A stretch of DNA of 64,000 nucleotides from Shinella sp. WSJ-2 (lineage in GTDB: Bacteria; Pseudomonadota; Alphaproteobacteria; Rhizobiales; Rhizobiaceae): assembly GCF_003432075.1 (NCBI RefSeq), contig NZ_QWBU01000012.1:1-64000 (forward strand), given 5' to 3'. Under the pieces are notes generated by a model. It searched no databases, was not told the DNA's origin, and saw only the letters and a list, made by a program, of their open reading frames with translations. The position numbers were made by a program, and so were the translations under genes. The first letter of the stretch is position 1, and each line of letters begins with the position of its first letter. Positions 16,802 through 25,726 of this stretch are shown here, piece by piece.

Positions 16802-17563
16802 ATGACATTCAAGACCAAGCTTGCGGCCACCGTGGCTCTTCTTTTTACGGTCGCAGCGCCCCTTCCGGCCCTCGCCCTCGACGATGCGCAGAAGAAGGAG
16901 ATCGGCGAATTCATCAAGGAATATCTCGTCGAGAACCCCGAGATCCTGCTGGACGTGCAAGAAGCCCTGCAAAAGAAGCAGGAAGCGCAAAAGCAGGCCA
17001 AGGCCAAATCCGCTATTACCGACAATGAAAAGGCGATCTACAACTCGCCCTATGATATCGCGCTTGGCAATCCGAAGGGTGACGTTACCATCGTCGAGTT
17101 CTTCGATTACAATTGCGGCTACTGCAAGCGCGCCCTCTCCGACATGGACGACATTCTGAAAGAGGACAAGAACGTCCGCTTCGTCCTCAAGGAACTGCCG
17201 ATCCTCGGTCCAGATTCGCTTGCCGCCCACAAGGTGAGCGCTGCCTTCCGCGACCTCGCACCGGAGAAATACGGCGAATTCCACCGCGCGCTGCTCGGCG
17301 GCGAAGGCCGTGCCACGGAAGAAAGCGCCATTGCGCTGGCCGCCAACATGGGAGTTTCGGAAGCCGACATCCGCAAGACCATGACCGAAAAGCCGCATGA
17401 CGATGCCGTGCGAGAAGCCTATTCGCTGGCGAACGACCTCGGCATCACCGGCACGCCCTCTTACGTTCTCGGCAACGAGATGGTGTTCGGTGCCGTCGGT
17501 GCGGATGACCTGCGCGCGAAGATCGCCAATGTCCGCGCCTGCGGCAAGGCAAGCTGCTCGTAA
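16802..17563 (+). CDS. DsbA-family periplasmic thiol-disulfide oxidoreductase
   Basis: 253 residues. The signal peptide covers about 1-24 (LAATVALLFTVAAPLPALA). A helical segment at about 30-70 (DDAQKKEIGEFIKEYLVENP, then Lys/Gln-rich coiled coil) may mediate oligomerisation as in ScsC-like proteins. The thioredoxin-fold DSBA domain has the active site YNCGYCKRA (CxxC) and the cis-proline loop ITGTPSYVLG. The domain ends with a GKASCS tail bearing one more Cys pair (RACGKASC). It belongs to the ScsC/BdbD-like group rather than classical DsbA. It heads the forward run that continues to aroQ-accBC; a small lipoprotein ORF overlaps its last 35 bp. Confidence 0.92.
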   Translation: MTFKTKLAATVALLFTVAAPLPALALDDAQKKEIGEFIKEYLVENPEILLDVQEALQKKQEAQKQAKAKSAITDNEKAIYNSPYDIALGNPKGDVTIVEFFDYNCGYCKRALSDMDDILKEDKNVRFVLKELPILGPDSLAAHKVSAAFRDLAPEKYGEFHRALLGGEGRATEESAIALAANMGVSEADIRKTMTEKPHDDAVREAYSLANDLGITGTPSYVLGNEMVFGAVGADDLRAKIANVRACGKASCS

Positions 17564-17678
17564 CCGCCATCTTCTTGCCATGCTGGCCTGTTCAGGCCTT
17601 GCTGCTTGTGGACACGCCCCCATGACCGGAAAACCCCAGTGCCTTGGGGCTTTCCTCACGGAAACCACCGGTCTATAG
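17529..17678 (+). CDS. Candidate small lipoprotein overlapping the end of the dsbA-like gene
   Basis: 49 codons, ATG at 17529 inside the previous gene in another frame. The product starts MSAPAARQAARNRHLLAM, then LACSGLAAC, a clear lipobox (LAAC) after a basic n-region and a hydrophobic core. The mature part would be about 23 residues, CGHAPMTGKPQCLGAFLTET plus GL. No Shine-Dalgarno is obvious, though overlap could allow translational coupling. It ends 31 nt before aroQ. The lipobox architecture is the only support; without it I would discard the ORF. Confidence 0.4.
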   Translation: MSAPAARQAARNRHLLAMLACSGLAACGHAPMTGKPQCLGAFLTETTGL

Positions 17679-17709
17679 GTAATCCTCGATCCAGCATGCG
17701 GAATTGCGA

Positions 17710-18147
17710 ATGGCTTTACCCCTTTTCGTGCTCAACGGCCCCAACCTGAACGCCCTCGGCAAGCGCGAGCCCGGTATCTATGGCGGCCAGACGCTCGCCG
17801 ATATCGAAGTGCTGTGCAAGGCTGAAGGCGAGAAGCTTGGTTTTGCCGTCGATTTCCGTCAATCCAATCATGAAGGCGATCTGGTCGACTGGATCCACGA
17901 GGCCGGCGACGTCGCCGCCGGCATCGCCATCAACGCCGGTGCCTATACCCACACCTCGATCGCGCTTCATGACGCCATCCGCGCCATCAAGATCCCGGTG
18001 GTCGAACTGCACCTTTCCAACGTGCATGCCCGCGAGGAATTCCGCCACAAGTCGATGATCGCGCCCGCCGTGAAGGGCGTGATCTGCGGTTTTGGTGTGC
18101 AGAGCTATATCCTCGCACTGCATGCGCTTTCATCCATCACGACATAA
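17710..18147 (+). CDS. aroQ: 3-dehydroquinate dehydratase, type II
   Basis: Shikimate pathway step 3: 3-dehydroquinate to 3-dehydroshikimate. 145 residues, normal for the dodecameric type II enzyme. It has LFVLNGPNLNALGKREPGIY (catalytic Tyr at the end of this motif), FRQSNHEGDLVDWIH, ININAGAYTHTS-like INAGAYTHTSIALHDA, VELHLSNVHAREEFRH (catalytic His, Arg) and GVICGFGVQSY. ATG at 17710 is preferred; an in-frame TTG lies 6 nt upstream. Directly followed (22 nt) by accB, an arrangement common in proteobacteria. Confidence 0.96.
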   Translation: MALPLFVLNGPNLNALGKREPGIYGGQTLADIEVLCKAEGEKLGFAVDFRQSNHEGDLVDWIHEAGDVAAGIAINAGAYTHTSIALHDAIRAIKIPVVELHLSNVHAREEFRHKSMIAPAVKGVICGFGVQSYILALHALSSITT

Positions 18148-18169
18148 GAAGAACCAGAGGCTCAATCCC

Positions 18170-18640
18170 ATGGCTGACAAGAAACACGGCATCGATCAGG
18201 CTCTGATCCGCGATCTCGCCAATATCCTCAACGAGACGGACCTGACCGAGATCGAAGTGGAGCAGGACGACCTGCGTATCCGCGTCTCGCGCGCCGGCAC
18301 GCCCCAGTATGTTCAGGCGCCGATCGCCGCACCGGCCGTCGCTGCACCGGCTGCTGTCGCCGCGACCGCCGCCGTTGCCGCAGCACCGGCCGACGCGCGC
18401 AACAACAAGAACGCCGTGACGGCGCCGATGGTGGGCACCGCCTACCTGTCGCCTGCTCCGGGTGCGCGCGCCTTCATCGAAGTCGGCGCGACGGTCAAGG
18501 AAGGCCAGACCATCCTCATCATCGAGGCCATGAAGACGATGAACCAGATCCCGGCGCCGCGCTCGGGCAAGGTCACCGAAATCCTCGTCCAGGACGCAAG
18601 CCCTGTCGAATACGGCGAACCGCTCGTCATCATCGAATAA
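18170..18640 (+). CDS. accB: Acetyl-CoA carboxylase biotin carboxyl carrier protein
   Basis: Carries biotin between biotin carboxylase and the carboxyltransferase in the first step of fatty-acid synthesis. 156 residues. The N-terminal helical region (1-50) is followed by an Ala/Pro-rich flexible linker (about 50-75) and the biotinyl domain with the biotinylation site EAMKTMNQI (Lys about 121). Preceding thumb residues [15 protein letters not shown] are present. 10 nt separate it from accC, so coupled expression is expected. Confidence 0.97.
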   Translation: MADKKHGIDQALIRDLANILNETDLTEIEVEQDDLRIRVSRAGTPQYVQAPIAAPAVAAPAAVAATAAVAAAPADARNNKNAVTAPMVGTAYLSPAPGARAFIEVGATVKEGQTILIIEAMKTMNQIPAPRSGKVTEILVQDASPVEYGEPLVIIE

Positions 18641-18650
18641 GGCAGGTCCC

Positions 18651-19997
18651 ATGATCTCCAAAGTCCTCATTGCCAACCGCGGCGAAATCGCCCTTCGCGT
18701 CCTTCGGGCGTGCAAGGAGCTCGGCATCGCCACGGTCGCCGTGCATTCGACGGCGGATGCCGACGCCATGCATGTGCGCCTTGCAGACGAGAGTGTCTGT
18801 ATCGGCCCGCCGCCGTCGCGCGAGAGCTACCTGAACATCCATCAGATCGTCGCCGCCTGCGAGATCACCGGTGCCGACGCCGTGCATCCGGGCTATGGCT
18901 TCCTGTCGGAAAACGCCAAGTTCGCGGAAATCCTCGACGCGCACGGCATCACCTTCATCGGCCCGACGGCGGAACATATCCGCATTATGGGCGACAAGAT
19001 CACCGCCAAGCAGACGGCGCAGGAACTCGGCATTCCCGTGGTTCCCGGCTCCGACGGCGAAGTGAAACCCGAGAACGCGCTGGAAGTCGCCCGCCAGATC
19101 GGCTTCCCCGTGCTCATCAAGGCCACCGCCGGCGGCGGTGGTCGTGGCATGAAGGTCGCCAAGACCGAAGCCGATCTTGAAGAAGCCGTCTCGACGGCCC
19201 GTTCCGAGGCGCTCGCCGCTTTCGGCAACGACGCCGTCTACATGGAAAAATATCTCGGCAAGCCGCGTCACATCGAAATCCAGGTCGTCGGCGACGGCAT
19301 GGGCAATGCGGTGCATCTGGGTGAACGCGACTGCTCGCTGCAGCGCCGCCACCAGAAGGTCTGGGAAGAAGCCAATTCCCCGGCCCTCAATGTCGACCAG
19401 CGCATGAAGATCGGCCAGATCTGCGCCGACGCCATGAAGAAGCTGAAATACCGCGGCGCCGGCACGGTCGAATTCCTCTACGAAAACGGCGAGTTCTATT
19501 TCATCGAAATGAACACCCGTCTTCAGGTGGAGCATCCGATCACCGAAGCCATCACCGGCATCGACCTCGTGCACGAGCAGATCCGCGTCGCCTCCGGTGC
19601 CGGCCTCTCGGTCACGCAGGACGAGATCGTATTTTCCGGCCATGCCATCGAATGCCGCATCAATGCCGAGGATCCGCGCACCTTCGTCCCCTCTCCAGGC
19701 ACGATCACGCATTTCCACGCGCCGGGCGGTCTGGGCGTTCGTGTCGATTCAGGTGCCTATCAGGGTTACAAGATCCCGCCCTACTACGACAGCCTGATCG
19801 GCAAGCTCATCGTGCACGGCCGCACCCGCGTCGAATGCATGATGCGCCTGCGCCGCGTTCTCGACGAGTTCGTCATCGACGGCATCAAGACGACGCTGCC
19901 GTTGTTCCAAGACCTCATCGGCAACCAGGATATCGCCAACGGCGACTATGACATCCATTGGCTGGAGAACTATCTGGCCAACAGCACCGACGCCTGA
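18651..19997 (+). CDS. accC: Acetyl-CoA carboxylase, biotin carboxylase subunit
   Basis: ATP- and bicarbonate-dependent carboxylation of biotin on AccB. 448 residues, standard length. The N-terminal domain begins [20 protein letters not shown]. The ATP-grasp domain has [14 protein letters not shown] (glycine-rich lid loop), [35 protein letters not shown] and [14 protein letters not shown] (catalytic Glu/Arg). All hallmark residues are present. It forms an operon with accB, and aat starts 13 nt after its stop codon. Confidence 0.97.
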   Translation: MISKVLIANRGEIALRVLRACKELGIATVAVHSTADADAMHVRLADESVCIGPPPSRESYLNIHQIVAACEITGADAVHPGYGFLSENAKFAEILDAHGITFIGPTAEHIRIMGDKITAKQTAQELGIPVVPGSDGEVKPENALEVARQIGFPVLIKATAGGGGRGMKVAKTEADLEEAVSTARSEALAAFGNDAVYMEKYLGKPRHIEIQVVGDGMGNAVHLGERDCSLQRRHQKVWEEANSPALNVDQRMKIGQICADAMKKLKYRGAGTVEFLYENGEFYFIEMNTRLQVEHPITEAITGIDLVHEQIRVASGAGLSVTQDEIVFSGHAIECRINAEDPRTFVPSPGTITHFHAPGGLGVRVDSGAYQGYKIPPYYDSLIGKLIVHGRTRVECMMRLRRVLDEFVIDGIKTTLPLFQDLIGNQDIANGDYDIHWLENYLANSTDA

Positions 19998-20010
19998 GGC
20001 GGCGTCGGTT

Positions 20011-20625
20011 ATGGCAGGGCGTCGCAGCCGGCACCCGGAAATAACCCCGGAACTGCTTCTGCGCGCCTATTCCATCGGGCTCTTTCCGATGGCCGATTCG
20101 GCCGATGACCCGGAACTCTTCTGGGTCGAGCCGGATATGCGCGGCGTCATTCCGCTCGATAAGTTCCATGTCTCGCGCAGTCTCGCCAAGACAATCCGCC
20201 AGAAGCCCTTCGACATCCGCTTCGACACCGCCTTCGACGCCGTGGTCGCCGCCTGCGCCGAAGCCGCACCGGACCGGCCATCGACATGGATCAATGCCAA
20301 GATCAAATCGCTCTACGGTACGCTGCACCGCATGGGACATGCGCATTCCGTGGAGGCATGGGACGGCGGAGATCTTGTCGGCGGCCTCTACGGCGTCTCG
20401 CTGGGAGCAGCCTTCTTCGGCGAAAGCATGTTCTCGCGCCGCACCGACGCGTCGAAGATCTGCCTCGTGCATCTCGTGGATCGCCTGAAAGCCCACGGGT
20501 TCCGCTTGCTCGATACGCAGTTCACGACCGAACATTTGAAAACGTTTGGAGCGATCGATGTGCCGAAGATTCAATATGAGGACATGCTGGCCAACGCGCT
20601 CGCCTCGCCGCATCTACAATTTTAG
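20011..20625 (+). CDS. aat: Leucyl/phenylalanyl-tRNA-protein transferase
   Basis: Adds Leu or Phe from aminoacyl-tRNA to proteins with N-terminal Arg/Lys, creating N-degrons for ClpS/ClpAP. 204 residues. Family motifs are [73 protein letters not shown] and [16 protein letters not shown], in the expected order. It is the GNAT-like enzyme normally linked to accC in rhizobia. Start ATG at 20011 is 13 nt after accC, so it likely belongs to the same transcript. Confidence 0.96.
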   Translation: MAGRRSRHPEITPELLLRAYSIGLFPMADSADDPELFWVEPDMRGVIPLDKFHVSRSLAKTIRQKPFDIRFDTAFDAVVAACAEAAPDRPSTWINAKIKSLYGTLHRMGHAHSVEAWDGGDLVGGLYGVSLGAAFFGESMFSRRTDASKICLVHLVDRLKAHGFRLLDTQFTTEHLKTFGAIDVPKIQYEDMLANALASPHLQF

Positions 20626-20701
20626 CGTTTTCAAAACTCGCCCCAAGATTGCTTTTGCCTCCCCTTCGTATAGTGTCACCCGGCACATGGGGGATACCAA
20701 T

Positions 20702-21631
20702 TTGAAACGCATATATGCTGTCGCGACCGCTCTCGTTCTAATGCTGGCGGGGAGCGCGCTTGCCCAGCCCTATCAGAGTATGTTCCCAGAAAGGAACGAC
20801 TTCACGGACGAAGCCAAGAAGTATCTGGAGGGAATGGATTTCAAACAGGGCGCCATCCCGCTGCCGGGCGCGAATGCGACCTTGAACATTCCCGCCGATT
20901 TCTATTATCTCGACCCCAAGGATACCAAGACCGTCATCGTAGACATCTGGGGCAACCCCGCAGACGCTGCGGAAGGAATGCTCGGGATGATTTTCCCGGC
21001 AAAATACGCTCCAACCGAGACTGAGGCCTGGGGATCACTCGTTGAGTACAGCGCCGACGGCTATATTTCTGATCTCGACGCAGCAACCACAGACTATGAC
21101 GACCTGCTGAAAACGCTGAAAGAATCAGTGGCCGAAAGCAATATCGAGCGCGAAAAACAGGGATTTCCGACGATTACGCTGGTCGGCTGGGCATCTGCGC
21201 CGCGCTACGATCAAGCCGCGCATGCCCTCCACTGGGCGCGCGATCTGATTTTCGGCAACGAACAGCCGACATCGCACACATTGAACTACTCGGTCCGCCT
21301 GCTTGGGCGCGAAGGCGTGGTCCAGTACAATTTCGTGGCGGACCTCTCGCAGCTCGAAGAGATCAAGGCTGCCATTCCCAGCGTCATCAAGCTCGTCCAG
21401 TTCGACAAGGGCAAAACCTACGAAGACTATCAGCAGGGCGACAAGCTTGCAGCCTACGGTCTAGCCGGCATTATCGCCGCTGGTGCGGGCGCCAAGGTCG
21501 CAGCCAAGGTTGGCCTCCTCGCCGTCGCTCTCGCCTTTCTCAAGAAAGGCGGCTTCCTGATCGTACTGCTTTTCGGGGGTGTGGTTCGCTTCTTCCGTGG
21601 CCTCTTCGGCAAAAAGTCGCCAGACGCCTGA
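20702..21631 (+). CDS. DUF2167-type membrane protein
   Basis: 309 residues from TTG at 20702, chosen because GGGGGA lies 6-7 nt upstream and the protein then opens with a classical signal peptide (MKRIYAVATALVLMLAGSAL, cleavage after ALA). The alternative ATG at 20687 adds five residues including an Asp. The exported part carries the DUF2167 pattern (VDIWGNPADAAEGMLGMIFP, ITLVGWASAPRYD). The C-terminus has one or two membrane segments (YGLAGIIAAGAGAKVAA and FLIVLLFGGVVRFF). Function unknown; the family is often near stress or envelope genes. It ends 9 nt from the convergent DUF2155 gene. Confidence 0.8.
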   Translation: MKRIYAVATALVLMLAGSALAQPYQSMFPERNDFTDEAKKYLEGMDFKQGAIPLPGANATLNIPADFYYLDPKDTKTVIVDIWGNPADAAEGMLGMIFPAKYAPTETEAWGSLVEYSADGYISDLDAATTDYDDLLKTLKESVAESNIEREKQGFPTITLVGWASAPRYDQAAHALHWARDLIFGNEQPTSHTLNYSVRLLGREGVVQYNFVADLSQLEEIKAAIPSVIKLVQFDKGKTYEDYQQGDKLAAYGLAGIIAAGAGAKVAAKVGLLAVALAFLKKGGFLIVLLFGGVVRFFRGLFGKKSPDA

Positions 21632-21640
21632 AGCGTCCTT

Positions 21641-22096
21641 TTACTGACTCTTCGTCTCGCCGTCTTCCGGCGGCGGCACGTCCGATTTGCCTTTGCACTC
21701 AACAAGCCACACGTCATACACGGGGTGCTCGACGGCGTTGAGGCCGGGGCTGTCGGCGAACATCCAGCCGGTGAAGATGCGGCGGATTTTCCGGTCGAGG
21801 GTGATTTCGTCGACTTCGACGAACGAGGTGACCTTCTGGGCCTCGGTGTCGTCACGGCTGTAGCAGACCTTCGGCGTCACCTGGAGCGCGCCGAACTGCA
21901 CGGTCTCGCCGATATAGACATCAAAATTTGTGATGCGGCCGGTGATCTTGTCGATGCCTGAGAAGGCGGCAACCGGGTTTTCGATGCGGGCGGCTTCGGA
22001 CGAAACGGGCGCCAGAGCAAGGCCGGCAGCCGCAGCTGCAAGCACACTCGCCAGGAACCGCCGTCCGGCGTTCACCTTTAAAACCCCTGATGTCAT
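21641..22096 (-). CDS. DUF2155 exported protein
   Basis: 151 residues from the ATG at 22096, which has AGGAGA at ideal spacing; the frame stays open upstream. A signal peptide is predicted at about 1-32 (RRFLASVLAAAAAGLALAP). The mature part carries the alphaproteobacterial DUF2155 signature: a strand-rich domain ENPVAAFSGIDKITGRITNF, CYSRDDTEAQKV, IFTGWMFADSPGLNAVEHPV and VWLVECKG, with a probable disulfide. Function unknown, and the family is nearly confined to alphaproteobacteria. It follows NDUFA12 on the same strand. Confidence 0.88.
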   Translation of the reverse strand: MTSGVLKVNAGRRFLASVLAAAAAGLALAPVSSEAARIENPVAAFSGIDKITGRITNFDVYIGETVQFGALQVTPKVCYSRDDTEAQKVTSFVEVDEITLDRKIRRIFTGWMFADSPGLNAVEHPVYDVWLVECKGKSDVPPPEDGETKSQ

Positions 22097-22170
22097 GAAG
22101 CCGTCTCCTGCGATCTGAACCGGCGTCGCCGATTGCTTGGAGCTACCGGCGAAATGTGGCCAAATCGGTA

Positions 22171-22569
22171 TCAGTTGCCCGGCGTCCAAGCGTCATAGTC
22201 GCCCGTCACGCGCGGACGTTCGCCGGCGACCGCAATGGAGCCCGGCGGGCGGTAGGCCTGCGCCGTACCAGTTCCGTTCGGGCGGTGCGGCTTCTGCCAC
22301 TCACGCGCGACATACGTCTCGTCGGCGGGGGAAACGTCCGTGCGGTGGTGCATCCAACCGTGCCAACCCGGCGGAATCGCAGAGGCATCGGCATAGCCGT
22401 TGTAGATCACCCAACGGCGCGTGCGGCCCTCGGAATCCTTGCCGCCGCCCTGATAATAGGTGTTGCCGAATTCGTCCTGGCCGACCTTGGTGCCGAAGCG
22501 CCAGGTGTGAAAGCGGGTGCCGATCGTCTGACCGTTCCACCAGGTGAAAATCTGCTTGAGAAGGCTCAT
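22171..22569 (-). CDS. NDUFA12-family respiratory complex I accessory subunit
   Basis: 132 residues. The sequence MSLLKQIFTWWNGQTIGTRF, GTKVGQDEFGNTYYQGG, RWVIYNGYADASAIPPGWHG and WMHHRTDVSPADE is the NDUFA12 (B17.2) pattern shared by mitochondrial and alphaproteobacterial complex I. This accessory subunit binds the matrix/cytoplasmic arm near the Fe-S subunits. The gene is outside the nuo operon, as is usual in alphaproteobacteria, between a GNAT gene and DUF2155 on the minus strand. Confidence 0.95.
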   Translation of the reverse strand: MSLLKQIFTWWNGQTIGTRFHTWRFGTKVGQDEFGNTYYQGGGKDSEGRTRRWVIYNGYADASAIPPGWHGWMHHRTDVSPADETYVAREWQKPHRPNGTGTAQAYRPPGSIAVAGERPRVTGDYDAWTPGN

Positions 22570-22698
22570 GGGCTGGCGTCCTTGGGAGGGCCACGCTTGG
22601 GATGTGGCCCGAGACTGAATATTTCTTCCGCTTATGGCGCGGCGGGTGCCGAATGTCCAGCGATTCCCGCGCCTTCGCCCACGGCTTTTCGCCGGGGC

Positions 22699-23199
22699 TC
22701 AGCCGCCAAGGGGCTTCTCGTAGAGATCCAGCGGCACGCCGGACACACTGTCGGCCGTATGCGTGTTTTCACCGACCTTTGCAAAGCCATGCGCGTAGTA
22801 GAAGGCGACGGCGGCGTCATTGCGCGGGTCGACCTCAAGCAGCATGGCGTTCGCATCAGGAAAGCAGGTTTCGAGCTCGGCAAACATGTCGCGGCCGATG
22901 CCATGCCGCTGATGGCGCGGCAACACATAGAGATTGTGCAGGAAGGCAGTCTTCGGCCTGTCCTTCAACATGGCGGCATAGCCCATGCCGGCAAGTTCCC
23001 GTCCGTTGTCGGCCACGACGAACTCGCTGTCCTTGCGCTCCAGCTTGGCCTTCAGCGCTGGCACAGAATGCCAGCGCGCGGTGATTTCGCTTACCTTTTC
23101 GATGCCGTAGAGCGCGTCGTAGGTCGCATGCCACGTCTCAGTAAGCAACGCGCTGACTTTCGCCAGATCGCGCTCGGAGGCCGTGCGGACGAAGAACAC
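22699..23199 (-). CDS. GNAT-family N-acetyltransferase
   Basis: 166 residues. The GNAT fold shows FLHNLYVLPRHQRHGIGRDM (strand 4 and the acetyl-CoA pyrophosphate loop Q-R-H-G-I-G) and NDAAVAFYYAHGFAKVGE. The N-terminus (MFFVRTASERDLAKVSALLT) is typical for small-molecule or protein acetylases. It starts 4 nt after the gatB stop codon, so it is almost certainly co-transcribed and perhaps translationally coupled. Substrate unknown. Confidence 0.9.
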   Translation of the reverse strand: MFFVRTASERDLAKVSALLTETWHATYDALYGIEKVSEITARWHSVPALKAKLERKDSEFVVADNGRELAGMGYAAMLKDRPKTAFLHNLYVLPRHQRHGIGRDMFAELETCFPDANAMLLEVDPRNDAAVAFYYAHGFAKVGENTHTADSVSGVPLDLYEKPLGG

Positions 23200-23203
23200 G
23201 GGA

Positions 23204-24706
23204 TTACTCCTCGATGCCGAGCTTGGCCTTGACCAGCGCCTGGACGGCCTGCGGATTGGCCTTACCGCCCGTCGCCTTCATGACCTGGCCGACGAACCAA
23301 CCCGCTAGCGTCGGCTTGGCGAGAACCTTGGCGACCTGATCGGGATTGGCGGCGATGATTTCATCCACGGCTTTCTCGATGGCGCCAGTGTCCGTCACCT
23401 GCTTCATGCCGCGGGCTTCGACGATCTCGGCCGGGTTGCCGCCCTCGTTCCAGACGATCTCGAACAGGTCCTTGGCGATCTTGCCGGAGATGGTGCCGTC
23501 CTTGATGAGATCGATGATGCCGCCGAGCTGATCGGGCGAAACCGGAGTCTCTTCAATGGCTTTGCCGTCCTTGTTCAAGGCGCCCAGCAGGTCGTTGATC
23601 ACCCAGTTGGCGGCAATCTTGCCGTCGCGGCCGGCGGCCACGGCCTCGTAGTAGTCGGCAATCGCCTTTTCCGAGACGAGTACGGAAGCGTCGTAAACCG
23701 AGAGACCGAGATCCTTGACGAAGCGGATCTTCTTGTCATCAGGCAGTTCAGGCAGATCGGCGAGCAGCGACGCGACGAACGCGTTGTCGAACTCCAGCGG
23801 CAGCAGATCCGGATCAGGGAAGTAGCGGTAGTCGTGCGCGTCTTCCTTCGAGCGCATGGAACGCGTCTCGCCCTTGCCGGGATCGAAGAGACGGGTTTCC
23901 TGGTCGATGGAACCGCCATCCTCCAGAATGCCGATCTGACGGCGGGCTTCGTATTCGATCGCCTGGCCGATGAAACGGATGGAGTTGACGTTCTTGATTT
24001 CGCAGCGCGTGCCGAAGGGCTCGCCGGGCCGGCGCACGGACACGTTGACGTCGGCGCGCATGGAGCCCTCGTCCATGTTTCCGTCGCAGGTGCCGAGATA
24101 GCGCACGATGGAGCGCAGCTTCGTCATATAGGCCTTGGCCTCATCCGACGAGCGCATGTCCGGCTTGGAAACGATCTCCATCAGCGCGACGCCCGAGCGG
24201 TTGAGGTCGACATAGGACATGGTCGGATGCTGGTCATGCATCGACTTGCCGGCGTCCTGCTCGAGATGCAGGCGCTCGATGCCGATCTCGATGTCCTCGA
24301 AATTGCCCTGGCGATCGGGGCCAAGCGAGATGACGATCTTGCCCTCGCCGACGATCGGGTCCTTGAACTGCGAGATCTGGTAGCCCTGCGGCAGGTCCGG
24401 ATAGAAGTAGTTCTTGCGGTCGAAGATCGAGCGATGGTTGATCTCAGCCTTCAGGCCGAGACCGGTACGGACGGCCTGCTTGACGCATTCCTCGTTGATG
24501 ACGGGCAGCATGCCGGGCATGGCGGCATCGACGAGCGACACATTGGCGTTCGGCGCCTTGCCGAATTCCGTCGAAGCGCCGGAAAACAGTTTCGAATTCG
24601 AAAGGACCTGCGCGTGCACCTCCATGCCGATGATGACTTCCCAATCGCCGGTGGCGCCGGGGATGAAGCGTTTCGGATCAGGGGTGCGGACGTCGACGAG
24701 GGTCAT
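23204..24706 (-). CDS. gatB: Asp-tRNA(Asn)/Glu-tRNA(Gln) amidotransferase subunit B
   Basis: Kinase/transamidase subunit that activates mischarged Glu-tRNA(Gln) or Asp-tRNA(Asn) in the GatCAB complex. 500 residues from the ATG at 24706; the frame is open further upstream but [14 protein letters not shown] fits the rhizobial start. Motifs: [77 protein letters not shown], and the C-terminal YqeY-like tRNA-binding domain ending in [10 protein letters not shown]. It is split from gatCA, which lie at 29.7-31.9 kb, as usual for alphaproteobacteria. Confidence 0.97.
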   Translation of the reverse strand: MTLVDVRTPDPKRFIPGATGDWEVIIGMEVHAQVLSNSKLFSGASTEFGKAPNANVSLVDAAMPGMLPVINEECVKQAVRTGLGLKAEINHRSIFDRKNYFYPDLPQGYQISQFKDPIVGEGKIVISLGPDRQGNFEDIEIGIERLHLEQDAGKSMHDQHPTMSYVDLNRSGVALMEIVSKPDMRSSDEAKAYMTKLRSIVRYLGTCDGNMDEGSMRADVNVSVRRPGEPFGTRCEIKNVNSIRFIGQAIEYEARRQIGILEDGGSIDQETRLFDPGKGETRSMRSKEDAHDYRYFPDPDLLPLEFDNAFVASLLADLPELPDDKKIRFVKDLGLSVYDASVLVSEKAIADYYEAVAAGRDGKIAANWVINDLLGALNKDGKAIEETPVSPDQLGGIIDLIKDGTISGKIAKDLFEIVWNEGGNPAEIVEARGMKQVTDTGAIEKAVDEIIAANPDQVAKVLAKPTLAGWFVGQVMKATGGKANPQAVQALVKAKLGIEE

Positions 24707-24835
24707 TTTCGGCTCTTGCTGTGCTGTCTTCGGTGCTGTCTCGGTAGAACATATGGGCAGGCGGCGCAAGGTTTTCAGCGGGTGCGTCGCACCGTCGTTA
24801 GCCAAGTCGCAAGCTTGGCTAGCTAAAACCGCATC

Positions 24836-25141
24836 ATGAACATGACGACAGCGCTTCTGATCATTTTCCTTCTCCTCAATATCGTGACGTTCTGCCTCTT
24901 CTGGTGGGATAAGGATGCGGCGCGGAATGGCGGCTGGCGGGTTTCTGAAGCAAGCCTGCTGCAATTCGCCTTCTTCGGCGGCAGCCTAGGTGCCGTTGCC
25001 GCGCAACGCCTGCTGCGGCACAAGACGCGCAAGGAACCGTTTCGCACGTATTTGATGGCGATCCTGATTCTGCACACCGTTTTTGCCCCCGTCGGGCTCA
25101 TTTTTGGTCCCACCATCGTCCGCGTGTTGCTAGCCGGCTGA
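24836..25141 (+). CDS. DUF1294 small membrane protein
   Basis: 101 residues with three hydrophobic stretches: [36 protein letters not shown] and [20 protein letters not shown]. The motif [20 protein letters not shown] followed by HKTRKEPF is the DUF1294 signature. Function unknown; in other proteins the domain is fused to a cold-shock domain, which is absent here. Transcribed away from gatB; ends 57 nt before the Rrf2 gene. Confidence 0.88.
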   Translation: MNMTTALLIIFLLLNIVTFCLFWWDKDAARNGGWRVSEASLLQFAFFGGSLGAVAAQRLLRHKTRKEPFRTYLMAILILHTVFAPVGLIFGPTIVRVLLAG

Positions 25142-25162
25142 CACCCTTCCAGCCGGCCTGTC

Positions 25163-25198
25163 TTGACAGGCGGCACGATTCGTAACTATTATTGTTAC
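25163..25198 (+). promoter_or_regulatory. Promoter and operator of the Rrf2 gene (possible leaderless mRNA)
   Basis: TTGACA (25163-25168), an 18-nt spacer and TATTAT (25187-25192). The inverted repeat GTAAC-TATTATT-GTTAC (25182-25198) covers the -10 element. The first base after the repeat is the A of the ATG at 25199, about 7 nt from the -10, so the transcript would start at or within a base or two of the start codon. No Shine-Dalgarno is possible. Confidence 0.7.
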
Positions 25199-25642
25199 AT
25201 GAAAAGAAACAGCCGCCTTTCCGCCGTGCTTCATGCACTCATGCATATGGCTGAACGCGAGGTGCCGATGACCTCGGACGATCTCGCGCTCTGCCTCGAT
25301 ACCAATGCCGTTGTCGTGCGCCGCACCATGGCCGGGCTTCGCGATGCCGGCATCGTGCAATCCGGCCGCGGCCATGGCGGCGGCTGGCATTTCGCCAAGC
25401 CGCTTGCCGATATCTCGTTGCTCGATATCTACAATGCGCTCGGCGAACCGATCGTCTTCCAGATCGGCCCGGCGACGGAAATGCCGGGCTGCGTCGTCGA
25501 AAAATCCGTCAACCGCGTTATCGGCGATGCCCTGAAGGACGCCGAGGCAATCCTGATGGCGCGCTTTGCCGGCACGACGCTCGCCGACCTCGCCGCCGAT
25601 TTTCGGGTGGCGGCGAAACATTGCCGGGCCGATACCGGCTGA
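25199..25642 (+). CDS. Rrf2-family transcriptional regulator
   Basis: 147 residues, MKRNSRLSAVLHALMHMAER being the canonical Rrf2 winged-HTH opening, with VVRRTMAGLRDAGIVQSGRG as recognition helix and wing (GHGGGWHFAKPL). One Cys near residue 42 (ALCLDTNAV) and a second in MPGCVVEKS are present, but not the three-Cys cluster of IscR/NsrR, so an Fe-S cofactor is doubtful. This resembles the YwnA/redox-type branch. It is followed by a flavoprotein that it probably controls. The start is fixed by the promoter/operator abutting the ATG. Confidence 0.9.
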   Translation: MKRNSRLSAVLHALMHMAEREVPMTSDDLALCLDTNAVVVRRTMAGLRDAGIVQSGRGHGGGWHFAKPLADISLLDIYNALGEPIVFQIGPATEMPGCVVEKSVNRVIGDALKDAEAILMARFAGTTLADLAADFRVAAKHCRADTG

Positions 25643-25726
25643 CGGCAACCAAATCCCAAGACCTGCATCGAACGCCCTGTAACCGCCGGGCGAACGATGC
25701 CGCACGTTCCATCGAAAGGATCCACC

